Source: Takakia lepidozioides (taxonomy: Eukaryota; Streptophyta; Takakiopsida; Takakiales; Takakiaceae). Taken from it: a stretch of 64,000 bases of DNA. Under the pieces are notes generated by a model that did not search any database, had not been told where the DNA came from, and saw nothing but the letters and a program-made list of their open reading frames with translations. The stretch covers positions 64,771,053 through 64,835,052 of the forward strand of contig CM060732.1 in NCBI GenBank assembly GCA_030704615.1, given 5' to 3'. Shown here piece by piece: positions 25,021 through 36,200 of this stretch; the first letter of the stretch is position 1, and every line of letters begins with the position of its first letter. Made by a program: the position numbers and the translations under genes.

Positions 25021-25260
25021 TCTGGGCTACCAAGAGATGTATCGATTCTGATATTTAAGAGTCTATCCTGTAATGATGCAGAATTAGTGCAATTAGAGAG
25101 TGTAAGTAAAGCCTGGTACATGGAGTTATCAGTTCTATATAAACATTGTTATCTAAGACGTAAGTGGATCCAGATGTGGTACTGTCATTTAGATGGATAC
25201 CCAGAATATATGAAGGCGCGAATCAAAGACTTTGGAGTAGGAAGTCCTCGATTGAACTAA
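25021..25260 (+). pseudogene. F-box domain fragment 1
   Basis: A 79-codon frame opens directly after a stop and has no start codon at the domain edge. It reads GLPRDVSILIFKSLSC, then ELVQLESVSKAWYMELS and RRKWIQMW, an F-box (LPxDxxxxIxxxLxxxDxxxLxxVSKxW). F-boxes bind SKP1 in SCF ubiquitin ligases. No substrate-recognition domain follows; it ends at a TAA after SPRLN. It is a paralogue of the fragment 30 bases downstream. Confidence 0.8.
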
Positions 25261-25290
25261 GAGATTAATAGTGAAGAAAAGGGCATATGA

Positions 25291-25563
25291 ATGGAACAGT
25301 CAAATGATGAGGAAGTAAAAGAATCGTCAGAGTTGATTACTAATTTATCAGACAATATATCGATAAATATCTTTAAGAAGCTTTGTTGCAGCGATAAAGA
25401 GATTGTCCAATTACAATTGGTGAGTAAAGGATGGTATAGAGAACTATCGAACCTCTGTAAGGAAGATTACTGGAGGAAGAACTTAGTAGAAAGATGGTAT
25501 CTGATCTCTGCTGATGGAGTAGAATTAATAGAAGATGGAGAGAACATTCTGGAAGAACGTTAA
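25291..25563 (+). CDS. Small F-box protein or F-box fragment 2
   Basis: ATG-initiated 90-residue frame. After an acidic start (MEQSNDEEVKESSEL) it reads NLSDNISINIFKKLCCSD, KEIVQLQLVSKGWYRELSNL and WRKNLVERW, an F-box with the conserved hydrophobic spacing and VSKxW. The protein stops soon after the F-box, shorter than normal F-box proteins (300+ residues), so it is either a truncated copy or a mini F-box protein. It is clearly related to the preceding fragment, so a tandem duplication occurred before both decayed. Expression is unknown. Confidence 0.6.
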   Translation: MEQSNDEEVKESSELITNLSDNISINIFKKLCCSDKEIVQLQLVSKGWYRELSNLCKEDYWRKNLVERWYLISADGVELIEDGENILEER

Positions 25564-25734
25564 TTGCCTTGGATGAAGATGACTGGTGGTAAACATCTCA
25601 TTGTTGCAAGGAAATGAGGGGCAATCGAATAATTTAATATCATTGTTTTGCAAACGTATAGTGCTTTCCCTGTGAACGAACCTCGAAACTAATTGATCCT
25701 TTCCATGGATTGATTCTAGTTTTTATTCTACACT

Positions 25735-26680
25735 CCAGATTAACTATGATTCCCTGTGGATCAATAGCTACAAGAAACCTGCATGGGTAGATGGTCAATT
25801 GACAGCAGTGACACAATTGATAAATTAGACACTCCTAATGAAGGCATCGTCTTCAGCACATTTCACCCTGTTTTTCCCTCTTATCAGTATCAGCCCTAAA
25901 TTTCCATGTTGAATTCTTCAAGTTAGCTGGTTGAGTGAATCTAGTTTGGAGTGACTTTGACATGATAATGTCAATGTGACAACAAGAAAATATCAAAAAA
26001 CCAAGTAATAGAGATGAGTAGAAGCTGTGGAATGAATACTTTTCTGACCCCAGTCAATGATGGGACAACCGAGACAAAAAGGTGAATGCCTATTACATTT
26101 CAGAGTGTAACAGATCCAATTCAGTATAGAAACTAGTGTGATAAGCTGAGTTGGGTGTTTCCTAGAACAAATCTAGGTTGTCGTTGTCAGCTACTAGCAG
26201 CAAGGCAAAGATGAATGCATGATTTGTGCAGAGGCATGGATAGCTGAAGGAACAGAGATAGAGTGTGGGTCCAGATTCATCCAAGAGGGCCAAATTTCAA
26301 GCACCAGATTATCTATGATTTCATGTGGATCAACAGCTACAAGAACCTGCATGGGTAGATGGTCTATTCCGTGGGACTCAATCTATCACTGAAGTCTTGC
26401 ATTATGAGAATCAGAAATGTTTGGCAACTTACCTCCACGAGGCCTTGACCCTTAGGCAATCCCTAGAGCAGTAGTAGGTTTTGGGCTGTTTTTTTACTTT
26501 GGTCTTGTCTCATCTCTCTTGTTTTTTTTCCATTTTGTCCCATAAGCTCTTTGAGCTTTCTGTAAACGTAATAAAGTACCATTTTGTTTCATTTCATTTC
26601 ATTTCATTTCATTTTGTTTCAAATCTTTTCATTTTGTTTTATGGCATGTCTTTCATCGTTTTTGCATTTCTAATGACATA
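25735..26680 (+). repeat. Dispersed repeat cluster with 62-bp direct repeats and R1 copy 3
   Basis: 25,735-25,797 and 26,302-26,364 are direct repeats (TGTGGATCAA-AGCTACAAGAA, CCTGCATGGGTAGATGGTC). 26,130-26,310 matches 19,540-19,730 in reverse. 26,365-26,680 is R1 copy 3 (CACTGAAGTCTTGCATTATG, CACGAGGCCTTGACCCTTAG, TTTTGTCCCATAAGCTCTTTG). No coding sequence was found. Confidence 0.65.
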
Positions 26681-27884
26681 ATCAGCTCTCTTGTATGGCA
26701 TCACATGCGTATGTAGTAGTCGGCTCACTACAAACACCAGAACTTCAAAGCATGAACCACTATGAATGATTTGTTCATGTAATTTCAAGCACTTCATTTA
26801 AAGTAGTAAACCAGTGGTTGTGCCGATTTCCGCAGTTGCCACTGGGTATGTAGCACTGCAAGTTATGTGGTCGACTACCGCGTGGCACCCGGGATCCGTG
26901 GCCACGTGGCAGCAGTGCTGCTCGTTGCGGCGCTGCCACGTCGGCGTCCATGTGTCACCGCGGTCCGGTGAGTCATTCCACTCATCCGGAGGGAAAAGTC
27001 ACAAAGTCAGCCCAAAAGGTCAGACACATGAGCGGCTGGCCTGGTTACGCCACGTGGTTCTTTGAACAACAATAATCGCTCAACAGTCATTCATGTGTCT
27101 GCGTCCATTACCACTCCAATCATTGGATGTCCGATCCAACTTCCATGTCTGTTGTAACTAGTCGTTTGTAACTTCCAGTCGATCCCATTTTTTTTTTACT
27201 TTTACGACTCAAAATGAGTCGTTTCCCCAGTGGTAAAGGACACGAATGCTTCTAGTGATTAAAAACTTAGTAACAAAATTGTCGCTTATGTTAAGGCCGA
27301 CGAGGGCGCCAACCTCAGTACTTTGGCGAGTGCATTAAAGAATGTGGTGACTTGTTCATCTCTGACCCTATCTGATCCATACAGTGCCCACTACTTTGGG
27401 CACTTGATGTCCAAGTGTTGTCAATATGCAACCAATGACAAAGAGGTGTGTGTCGGCATGACGGAGGTCAGCGTAGCAGAAGCATAATCAGTGTTACAAA
27501 AAACTATAACATGGACTAAGAAGTCAGGGTAAGGGACGGCATGAGTGGAGTCTCGCATGCAAGGGGCAGGTTTATGACTAGGAACTTTGAAAACACCAGT
27601 CAAAACAAGGTTCGGCTCCAATGTAGTTTTATTCCATGAGACTCTTGAATTCTCTGTTGCTATAAATCTTTGATATAGTCGGCAAACTTCCCAGTTGCAG
27701 GCTCGCGTGCCATCTGGTTCTACATGGACCATTGCAAAAGTTGTTTCTGAAACCCTAGGGCCAGTTCTGAAACAATGCATTATGAATCAGACTCGTGGTT
27801 ATTGGCTGTTGTTTGATGCCTTGGCAGCTTTTACTATACGTATTCGTTTGAGGAAAGAGTACACTCACAGGGCTGCCTTGCATT
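26681..27884. other. No recognised gene
   Basis: A GC-rich island at 26,840-27,060, a T-run with an ACGACTC...GAGTCGT palindrome near 27,204-27,222, and short frames lacking family resemblance. A tRNA-like CCCAGTGGTAAAGGACA follows the palindrome but no full pol III promoter is seen. Confidence 0.35.
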
Positions 27885-28260
27885 CTCTTGTCATAGTTTT
27901 AGTCATGGTTAGTAAGAAATTATAGTTATTTCTAGCTAATTAAGACTTTATACATTTATATTTGTATTTTGTTAGCATTAGGACTTCATTTGGTCCCATG
28001 TGCCAAGTGAGGTGGTGACCTCACTTGGGACGTGGAAAGATTATCTCCACGTGAGACTCATGAAGACTCGTCTTCTTCTAGTCGAGCCTTTCGAGGCCTC
28101 TTTTGTCGCCATAGCTCTAGTGCTTGAGATGCAGGGTCTGTATGGTGGATTCCTTTAGCAAAGATGCCATTGGCTTGACTTACATAAAGTGATAGAGTGT
28201 GTAGATGTATAAATGGGTACAATTTTATTTTCAGATCGTTTTTTATCATTAGCCAGACAA
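27885..28260 (-). repeat. Inverted-repeat partner B (~375 bp)
   Basis: Opposite-orientation copy of 24,010-24,385 with the same palindrome (GCCAAGTGAGG...CCTCACTTGG). The pair could be long terminal inverted repeats of one 4.2-kb element or two independent insertions of the same family. Confidence 0.75.
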
Positions 28261-28649
28261 TTTCGGCATTGTATTGCCAAAACATAATAAGTTGCTAGTT
28301 ATTTTGGGGAACCACTGGTAAAACACTTAGGAACTTGGATAGGGTCTGAGACGGGCATCGAGTGGTACTCTGACGTCAAAACGATAGTAGGAAGCTGCAG
28401 AGACAGCATATGATGCTACCAATTCGGTACAACTAGCGACAACTTGGGACTGTTTGAATGTACGAGGACGACTGTAAGGACGAGTTGTAATCTGTCTATT
28501 CTCCCTCTTCTCTTATCGAGTAGGTTCACATAGTGAGGGCACTTGGCAATTTAGAGTTAGAAATTGTATAGCGATGAGATATTGCAACAACAGCAGGACG
28601 CTGCATCGGAACAATGACAGAACGGACGACTTCGGAGCAAAGCATCATG

Positions 28650-28850
28650 GAACTGAAGGAGTGTTAACTCCAGTCGGGATTACACTGGGTTACACGACGA
28701 GGTGTGTAATTGCACTTGGCATCGGGTTACACAACGAGGTATGTAACTCCACTTGGGGTTACATCGGGTTACACGACGAGGTGTGTAACTCCACTCGGGG
28801 TTACACAGAATGGAGTGTAACTCCAGTCGGTGTAACCCACACTTGGTCTC
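28650..28850. repeat. GGTTACAC-rich degenerate tandem repeat
   Basis: About four irregular units of GGGTTACACGACGAGGTGTG and TAACTCCACT(T/C)GGGGTTACA. It shares the GGTTACAC word with the 32-bp array downstream, so both derive from one motif. Confidence 0.75.
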
Positions 28851-28925
28851 GAAATTTGACTAAGTCCAAATGTGGCTAAGTATAAAATGGACCAACCAGA
28901 GTTACATGAGAAATCGAGGTTACAG

Positions 28926-29031
28926 AGGGTTACACCAAGTGGAGGGTTACATCGACCGGGGTTACACAGAGTGGAGGGTTACATCGACCGGGGTTACACA
29001 GAGTGGAGGGTTACATCAACCGGGGTTACAC
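28926..29031. repeat. 32-bp tandem array (3.3 units)
   Basis: Units begin at 28,926, 28,958, 28,990 and 29,022, each a GGGGTTACACAGAGTGGA and GGGTTACATCGACC pair. Two central units are identical, implying recent duplication. Confidence 0.9.
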
Positions 29032-30239
29032 TGCCACAGCCTCCCATCAGGAACTGAACCTAGAACCTCGCCGCCTCCATTGCTATCACCTTACCATCAC
29101 GCAACCCACCAGAGCTTGCAACCCACTCGGATTCATAAGTATTTAATAGTGAAACCGAGATAATATGGGGTGGGGAGGATTTGACAGGAGCCCTGCCGGA
29201 GGAGCCCAGGTTGCCGGAATCCGGCGAAAGTACTGTCAGATCACACGCGTCCATTAAGTTCTTACATTATTCCTATTATCTTCCTTATTTGCTCAAGTTT
29301 ATGCTTAACTAGAGCGAAGGAGAGCTCTGCAGGTGGCTGACCAGCAGCCAGGGTGATTAAAGATTGAAGGCCAAGCCCAAAAGGCAAGGGACCTTGGTTG
29401 GGGGGGTGGTTGTTTTCTTGTTTTTGTTTATTTCTTATTTTTCAGGGTCTGCCTACGCCATAGCAGCCCGCCACGTCATAGCCACCCAAGCACCAAGGAG
29501 TATAGCCAGGGAGCAGCGGGGTCCGCACGCGTCGGCGCTGCAGCGCGGGGCCCCCACGTTGACTCAGATTGTACGTCCAGCTTTATCGCAGGCCCCCCAC
29601 GAGGGCGCCATCAAGTGGAAATTCCTCACGTCCTTCCGGGAAGGCCCTGGCTGGCGGACCACTGGATATTGACTCGGACCGCTCCACCAACCAGCGGTCT
29701 GTCGCTCTGACCGCTCTGCGACGGCTTGCACCCCGCCACGTGGCGGGCGCCGCCTCTGACCATCGGTCGCTAGAAAGAAGGCTAAAAAGGGGATTTTTCT
29801 TGACCTTGAACTAATTGGTTTTAATATACCCCCTCTTGGGGTAATTTTGCTCATATGTAGGAGGTAGCCTTGTCCGGCCCTTCGCTTGGGGGTGAGAAGG
29901 GGTCGAGTTCCATGTGGAGACAGCCACCAGACAAAAGTGAATCAGAACTACACTACCATAGTGCGAAGACTGATCCGGCACTAAATAATTAGAAATGAAT
30001 CTGCCTAATAATTAAGTGAAAATTTAGGAAAAACTGCCGAAATTCCAGAAACTTTATAAAAAAAGGCCTAAAATCTCAAACAAACTCCAAATATCAAATC
30101 TCCAAATGCATGTTTCAAGGCATAAAGCTCTAGGAAAATATTTTCCTTAGCTCAAAGAAATCCTCGAATAATTGGCTGAACAATCACTGCATTTGATGAT
30201 TGACCAGATGCTCTCATGGCTCTTAACAGCCCACATAAT

Positions 30240-30530
30240 TTGTTTTTCTGTTTGTTTGTTTGTTTGTTTTTTGAAAAAAGGGAAACACGTGGGAGCGACA
30301 GCTCACAAAACATGCCCCTTGGTAGTGAGAGGAGAAAATAACCTCTTTCATTTATGCGCCATGGAGGCAAATGAGTGGGAGCGACAGCTCACAAAACATG
30401 CCCCTTGGTAGTGAGAGGAGAAAATAACCTCTTTCATTTATGCGCCATGGAGGCAAATGAGTGGGACACCGCCTACACCCGATAATCGTCGGTTGCACTT
30501 AGTGCACTTAACCGTCTGACCTACTGACTG
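30240..30530 (-). mobile_element. SINE-like element, copy 2, with (CAAA)n-type tail
   Basis: On the minus strand: A-box-like GTAGGTCAGACGGTTAAG near 30,520, a body with GAGGTTATTTTCTCCTCTCAC (shared with copy 1), then AAACAAACAAACAAAC at about 30,270-30,247. It is inserted in the TIR element, so it is younger than that element. Confidence 0.6.
30289..30460. repeat. Perfect 86-bp tandem duplication
   Basis: 30,289-30,374 and 30,375-30,460 are identical by eye, each starting GTGGGAGCGACAGCTCACAA and ending GGAGGCAAATGA. A third partial start, GTGGGAC, follows. Confidence 0.95.
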
Positions 30531-30732
30531 TTGGTGCATAATTCTTTTACCACATCTGGTAGAGTAGATAGAGCAAGTTCATGCAGGGAGTCACTGCCGA
30601 ATTACTTAAAATCTCCTCGTGGCATTGCCGTAAAATCTAGAAATTTCCTTAAGTTGTGCCGGAGTGTTTTGTTGTAAAGAAAATAAATATTCGGTACTTC
30701 ACTGCCGGATCAGCCTTCCCACTACGGTAGTG

Positions 30733-32068
30733 TGATATTGGGCTACAGAATTAAACAGTGCCAAGGGGAAAGTTAGAGGATGACAAGTTCTAGGTGCAAT
30801 AGGACCTCCTCTACCCTTAAGACAGGGCTCTCTCAAGGGGCGTTTGAAGGCCAGGTGGCCAGGCTCAAGGCTCGGGCCCGCCACTACTTGAGCCACGTTT
30901 ATTTCTAGAGCGCACTAACATTTATTGGATGAATAGGAGGATTTCATCCGTGGCACATTTTCCGTCCGTCCGCTGACTGGCGGCGCTCCCCGCCACCGGG
31001 GAACGGTTCCCGTACAATTACCAGGGCACGCATCATGGCAAAGTTAGTTTTTCTGGGCCTGGTTTGTGATCAGTCGCTCCAGTGGTTCCCTTAAAACATC
31101 CTCAACATCCCAGAAACAACCTCCATTGAGGTAGTTTGTTTTGACAATAGCCATCTGATGATCTCAAATTTTCATCAAACCCCAGTATGATATATAGATA
31201 TACAGACACACACACACATATACTAGCTGTCAATATTGTGAGCTGACAGCTGTTGCACACTCATCTAAGTATACATTTTGAGTAACAAAATGTCTAGAAA
31301 CACTTTGTATGATGGTACTCAACTTGGGTGAAAGAATTCTGCACCCGCGCACGTTTATTGTTGATGTTGCAATTCCCGGCCGGACCTCCGATGATGAATG
31401 CCGATACCGACTGATGAAGCAAATCATTGACAAGGATGGTGCCAAGAAAAACAGAGAAAAGGATGGGAAGGTCTTGTTTTCCAAAAACAAAAGGAATTCT
31501 GGTTCTTCCATCGGCCTTAATCCAAAAAAAAAAAAAAGGGGGAAAAAAATTAAAATTAAAACCACTCTTAACTTTTTCTAACCTTCATGTGTAGTAACGC
31601 GCAGTAAAGTAAACCAAGTATTACAGTACGGGACGGAGCACCGCGTGTGCCGAGAGATGGGTTCTGAGCAGCTCCTGTACTGCCACCGAAATCTCTGATG
31701 TGTGTTAAGAGCTGGGATCTTTCAGTGGGTTGTCGTTTGGAAGCCATTGCTTGTTGTAATTGAGATCTGGTGTTCGATAGAGGAGTGTTTGGAGAGACTG
31801 TTTGGTTTTGTTTGTGGAAGCCTGCATTCTCCGCAGCCTTGGAGTTTGTGTAAACAAGGCCGGATCTGAGTTTCGTTGTTGTAGACAATCGCAGATATAC
31901 AACGAGTACTGGGGAGAGGCACGTTTGGGAAGCTTGCGATACTGAGATACGGTCGAGTCGTTTGAGAAGTGCTTCTATTTTTGGGTTTTTCGGGTGCCGA
32001 GTCTTGGTGTGCTTGAAAGGAAAGCAGGCAGGACTAGGTTTGAAGAGCACATACAGAAAGAGGCAACC
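30733..32068. other. Intergenic region and 5' UTR/promoter of the DUF1223 gene
   Basis: No gene was recognised. A short CA microsatellite lies near 31,205-31,220 and an A-run at 31,523-31,535. The stretch upstream of 32,069 lacks an obvious TATA box. Confidence 0.4.
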
Positions 32069-33298
32069 ATGAGTCGGCTTCTTTGTTGTTTCAGAACAGG
32101 CAAGGTCAACACAAGTAATGACAATGTTGAAAACAATGCAAAAGAGAATGGACATACAGTGAATGGTCAAGAGAATCAAAGCAGTGGAGCTGAAGAGATT
32201 AAGAAGACCACGAGCACGGGAGGTCGGCTATCAAAAGGGGGAAATCAGAGTCCGGTATTGGTGGAGCTTTTCACAGCGCAGGGATGTAGCTCATGCCTGT
32301 CTGCCGATCTTGAATTTTCCAGGTTAGGGCAGGGCCAGGCGCAAGATATTGCAGGCGATGTGCCCGTCTTGACTCTAGCATATCACGTAGATTATTGGAA
32401 TCACCTTGGCTGGCATGATCCGTTTGCCAGTAGTGCATGGACACTGAGGCAGAGGTGGTATGGACAGTCATTGCAGCAGGATACCATATATACACCAGAG
32501 ATGGTGGTGCAGGGCAGCGCTCATTGCATTGCGTCAAATTCTGAGTCTGCTGCGGCGCTCATACGCTCCGCACCACGCTTTCCCACCCCGGATGTCCATG
32601 TAAGTTTCGTTTCACTTCCAATTGTCTCTATGCACTTGCGTCTTGGCATATCATAAACCTGGGAGGATGTCCTGGATTTTTCTGAGACAGCACCCATGGA
32701 CCTTATTGCCTTGAATTGTTCGAGAGGCCATGAACAGTTTTATTTGAGAGAGCTCTGTGCCCTCGTCTATGTCCTTTGTCCTCTCGAATGAGTCTTCTTT
32801 CAGACAAGGTTATTATGGTAGTGCACGATTGAATAGAAGGGAGGTAATGGGTAATGGAGACACCAGCATGGAGAGAGTCCAGAGCTTGATGCAGTTCCAT
32901 TGACCAGTTTTATTGCTGTGTGCGCATTTAAACAGGCCACTTTTGAAAGGCTATCCTCTTCTTCATTGCGAGTTTCACTCACTATTTCGCTGAAGAAAAA
33001 GGTGGACAAGCACAGCCTGGACGTTATGCTGGCAATCTATGAGAATGGGTTGGTTACAGACTGTATGGCTGGTGAGAACAGGGGAAAGCTGCTTACTAAT
33101 GATTTTGTGGTGAAGGGGTTAGAGAAAGCATGTACACTTCAGGACTTGCCAGCTAAGAAGGCCGTCACTGGGCAGGTGGAGTTTCAACTCTGGAGAGGAT
33201 TCTCCAGATCAAAAAGTGGGATTGTTCTTTTCTTACAGAACCCTGCAACGTTGGAAATCCATGGTTCTGAGCAACTTGACTTACCTGACACTATATGA
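32069..33298 (+). CDS. DUF1223 thioredoxin-fold protein (two exons)
   Basis: Exon 1 is 32,069-32,599 (177 codons, ending PTPDVH at GTAAGT) and exon 2 is 32,936-33,298 (120 residues plus TGA, starting ATFERLS after TTAAACAG); both join in phase 0 to give 297 residues. Conserved DUF1223 landmarks are VLVELFTAQGCSSC (Cys-x2-Cys of the thioredoxin-like fold), LAYHVDYWNHLGWHDPF, RQRWYGQ, YTPEMVVQG, then in exon 2 LAIYENGLVTDCMAGENRGK and FVVKGL. ATG 32,069 (ACCATGAG) was chosen over upstream non-ATG codons. The N-terminus MSRLLCCF could be palmitoylated (inference), followed by a Ser/Asn-rich linker of ~45 residues. DUF1223 is best known from proteobacteria; its role is unknown. Confidence 0.9.
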
Positions 33299-36200
33299 TT
33301 TCCAATCCAGACCCTTCCTTTTCTAACTCATATGGGGTTTGCTTTCAATTGCAGTACAATCTCAGAATTAGTGGTAGCCCATTCATAGCAGAGTGTGTTG
33401 AAAGTAGCACAACCATTCATTCAGTGTGCGCGAGTCTTGGTGGATGTGAAAAGATGAGGAGGATCCCAGTAGATCTCGAGCAGATCAAGTATCTCATTTG
33501 GTTTGTTTTTTAGCCTCATGGAAATTGCTTTGAGTTTCTTTTGGTGCAGAAGTGAGCAGTGAAGTGTACTGTATTTCATCTTGTAATTTTCAGGTCCTGT
33601 TTCCTGGAACTTCGCTCCACACTTTGCATGCATGTTTAAAGGTCACAAGCTTCCTACTGCTAGGATTCTTCTACTGTGCTATAATGGTCCTGGTCTCATG
33701 ACAGCTAGTCCTCTACCAAAGGTAGGGTAAGTAAATTGGTCCTTGCAGTTCGCAGTTCGGTTGCTTAAGAAGACCTTTAGAGTGTTTCATTGTTATTGAT
33801 TACCTTACAGCTGCGCGGCAGTCTTCTCTATGAAAAGCGCAGGACGTGAGTTCGGCAATAGCTATGTCCATTCTGTGCAAGTCTACATGAACTCCAGGCT
33901 AAGGATATATCTGGCTAGATTTGGTCCCTCCCTTTTTACCTGCCTACTGCTTGGGCTCCAGTCTAAAGATGACGGTGATTTCAATACTGGTCCTTAACCA
34001 ACACATGACTTCCTGAAACCTATGTGTAATTGCCCAGTTTCCAGTGAGAAAATTGCATGATGAGCTAGTCTCTGGGTAGTAGTTGCCGCATCACATTTGC
34101 CTTACAATTGCCCTTAAATGTTTCTTTTCTAATATGCTGCAAGTTAATTTAGGTCAGCAAGGGAGTGCCGCAGCTGCTTCGCAAGAGTGACTGAATTTTT
34201 TACTCCAAATAAGTCCAATGTTGTACAGGTGCTTTTCCACAAGTTCAAAACAGTTAACAATATTGAATGCTGTCTGAGGTTGTGATTGGAATACATGTAG
34301 CTCTGGATGTGATTGGAGGTTAATGTTGGAAAGAGTGTATCTTGCATGTCTAATTTAGACAACATGTCATAGTATACACCAGTGGCCCCTAGACTGTTCA
34401 TAGCTTCAAGTAAGGTCTGCTGGCAAACTAAATTTTCTGAAAATACTTCATGGAGTGGCTGGATTGTCATCACAGCTCAGGCCACAGGAAACTTGTTAAA
34501 GCTGGCCCTAAAATAATAGGAACTGAAAGTCAGCTAGAAGTACAATTTGCTAGCTAGCAAACTGCAACAACTTTACTGCTCAATTCAGATTAGATATTCC
34601 TGCACCCATTTTGTAGTTGAATTGTAAAAGAGTATACAGGCATCCTATGAATTAAGTTCCATTTGGAGGCACTTCAATAGCTTAGGTGATACTTTGGTGT
34701 TTTTCTCTAGAACTACCTAGTGAAGATGCTAACACTTCAGCAGCCACACCTACAGCTGGTGACCACCTAGTCCACAGCAAAATGATGGGAATGCTTATTA
34801 GAAATGCTGCAGCGTTCCAAAACCATGGCCCTTAATATGAGAAAACAAGACGAACTGCCTACTGAAGTGCAGGCGTTTGATGTTGCATCCAATGCGCATG
34901 GAACACGGTCCCCACTACACACCTATCATTTTCATTTTCTTGCTCACTGTAAGGCTGCCAAGACCAATTATGCATAGGCGAGTAGCTCTGCCATTTCATG
35001 CAAAAGAATCTAGCATGAACAAATTGTGGGAAGGACCATGTATCTCAACTGTGAAATGGGACTCCCTAGAAATTCAGGTAAGCAATTTTGTCACAAGACC
35101 ATGGCTTTCTAAGACCCATCCCTCTCATTCTGCACCAACCATTTGGTCAACATGAATGGCTTGGAGTAGCCCCACAACTGTCATAGATGAGTACTACCCC
35201 TGCCATCCACATCAAGATAACCTGTGAAGTGGAACCTTCCCAGAACTTCCACTGGGGATCCAAATCATAGTAAGTGCAACTCTAATTCTGCAAATGCACT
35301 TATTATTGGCTGGATAAGGCACATCAATCTTCACATAAGAGAACCACCGTTTCCATACCCTACTACTGTAAGGGTCTCCGAGCACCTGCTCATGCAAGTC
35401 CATTTCCCACCAAGATGTCTGAACATGGATGTCCACAAGGATGTTGAACTAACAAAAGCCAGCATATTAGACCTCCTCACACATTATTCTGGAACGATTG
35501 GTTTGGCCAATGTCAAAAAGAGGAAAGCAGCGCCTACTGTTTCAGAGGAGAGAATCAGGGTGGTGACACTCGTACCCACAGGTGGGCTAAAGGATATTCA
35601 ATACCTGATAGTTAGTGATGCCTGCCTCGAAGGCTGCCGAGCCCACAGCACTGCAAAAAGGTGGACTCCAATTTTCCTTCAGAAGTTGGTGCTGCCATGA
35701 TGAATTTTAGATAGATCATGCATGTCCTTGAGGGTCTCTCTAGCTGAGCAGGACTCAAGACCTGTGGGTGCCAACCCTGCCTTCACAAGAGACAATCTCC
35801 TTAATGACCAGAATGGTAACAGCAAACCAGCATGCTCATCCTATGTCCATACCATGTCCATAGACTGTATACTGGTCTCACTGCAACATCTACCTCACTA
35901 ACAAAGCTTGGGATGCAGGTGCTTGTTAACAACCACATACAGTGCCCGCTGTGAAGAACAAACCCTGGTGGGAACCCAGGGTTCTGAGATGGTAGACCTG
36001 CCAATGTCCTTTAGCACCCTCCAGCTACGAGTAATGACGAGTGTTCCATTAGATATAGGCACACTTCGCTGGGATGGTATTTCAAGTTAACCCATGGATT
36101 AGAGCTTACCATTGGGCTGCTACCTGCTCGGCTCAATTAGCATCTGGAATACTAGAGTGCCTACATGCCAAGGTCTGGTCTACCAAAAGAACCCTAGAGT

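Larger units (their letters stand above)
29951..30732. mobile_element. CACTA-like non-autonomous TIR element (782 bp)
   Basis: The left end CACTACCATAGTGCGAAG-ACTGATCCGGCA pairs with the right end read in reverse, CACTACCGTAGTGGGAAG-GCTGATCCGGCA: about 29 bp with three mismatches. Subterminal CTGCCGA/GCCGGA words recur inside. Ends beginning CACTA suggest the CACTA/EnSpm superfamily, but the 3-bp flanks (CTA left, TGA right) do not match, so the class is tentative. There is no transposase. A SINE copy with a tandem duplication sits inside it. Confidence 0.7.

Noticed and set aside
27225-27300. tRNA gene or SINE after the T-run (CCCAGTGGTAAAGGACA)
   Set aside because: An A-box-like word is present but no B box at the right distance and no cloverleaf could be drawn.
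28574-29163. Frames encoding GYTEWRVTSTGVT-like repeats
   Set aside because: Translation of the 32-bp minisatellite. Its period is not a multiple of three, so every frame opens in turn; there is no gene.
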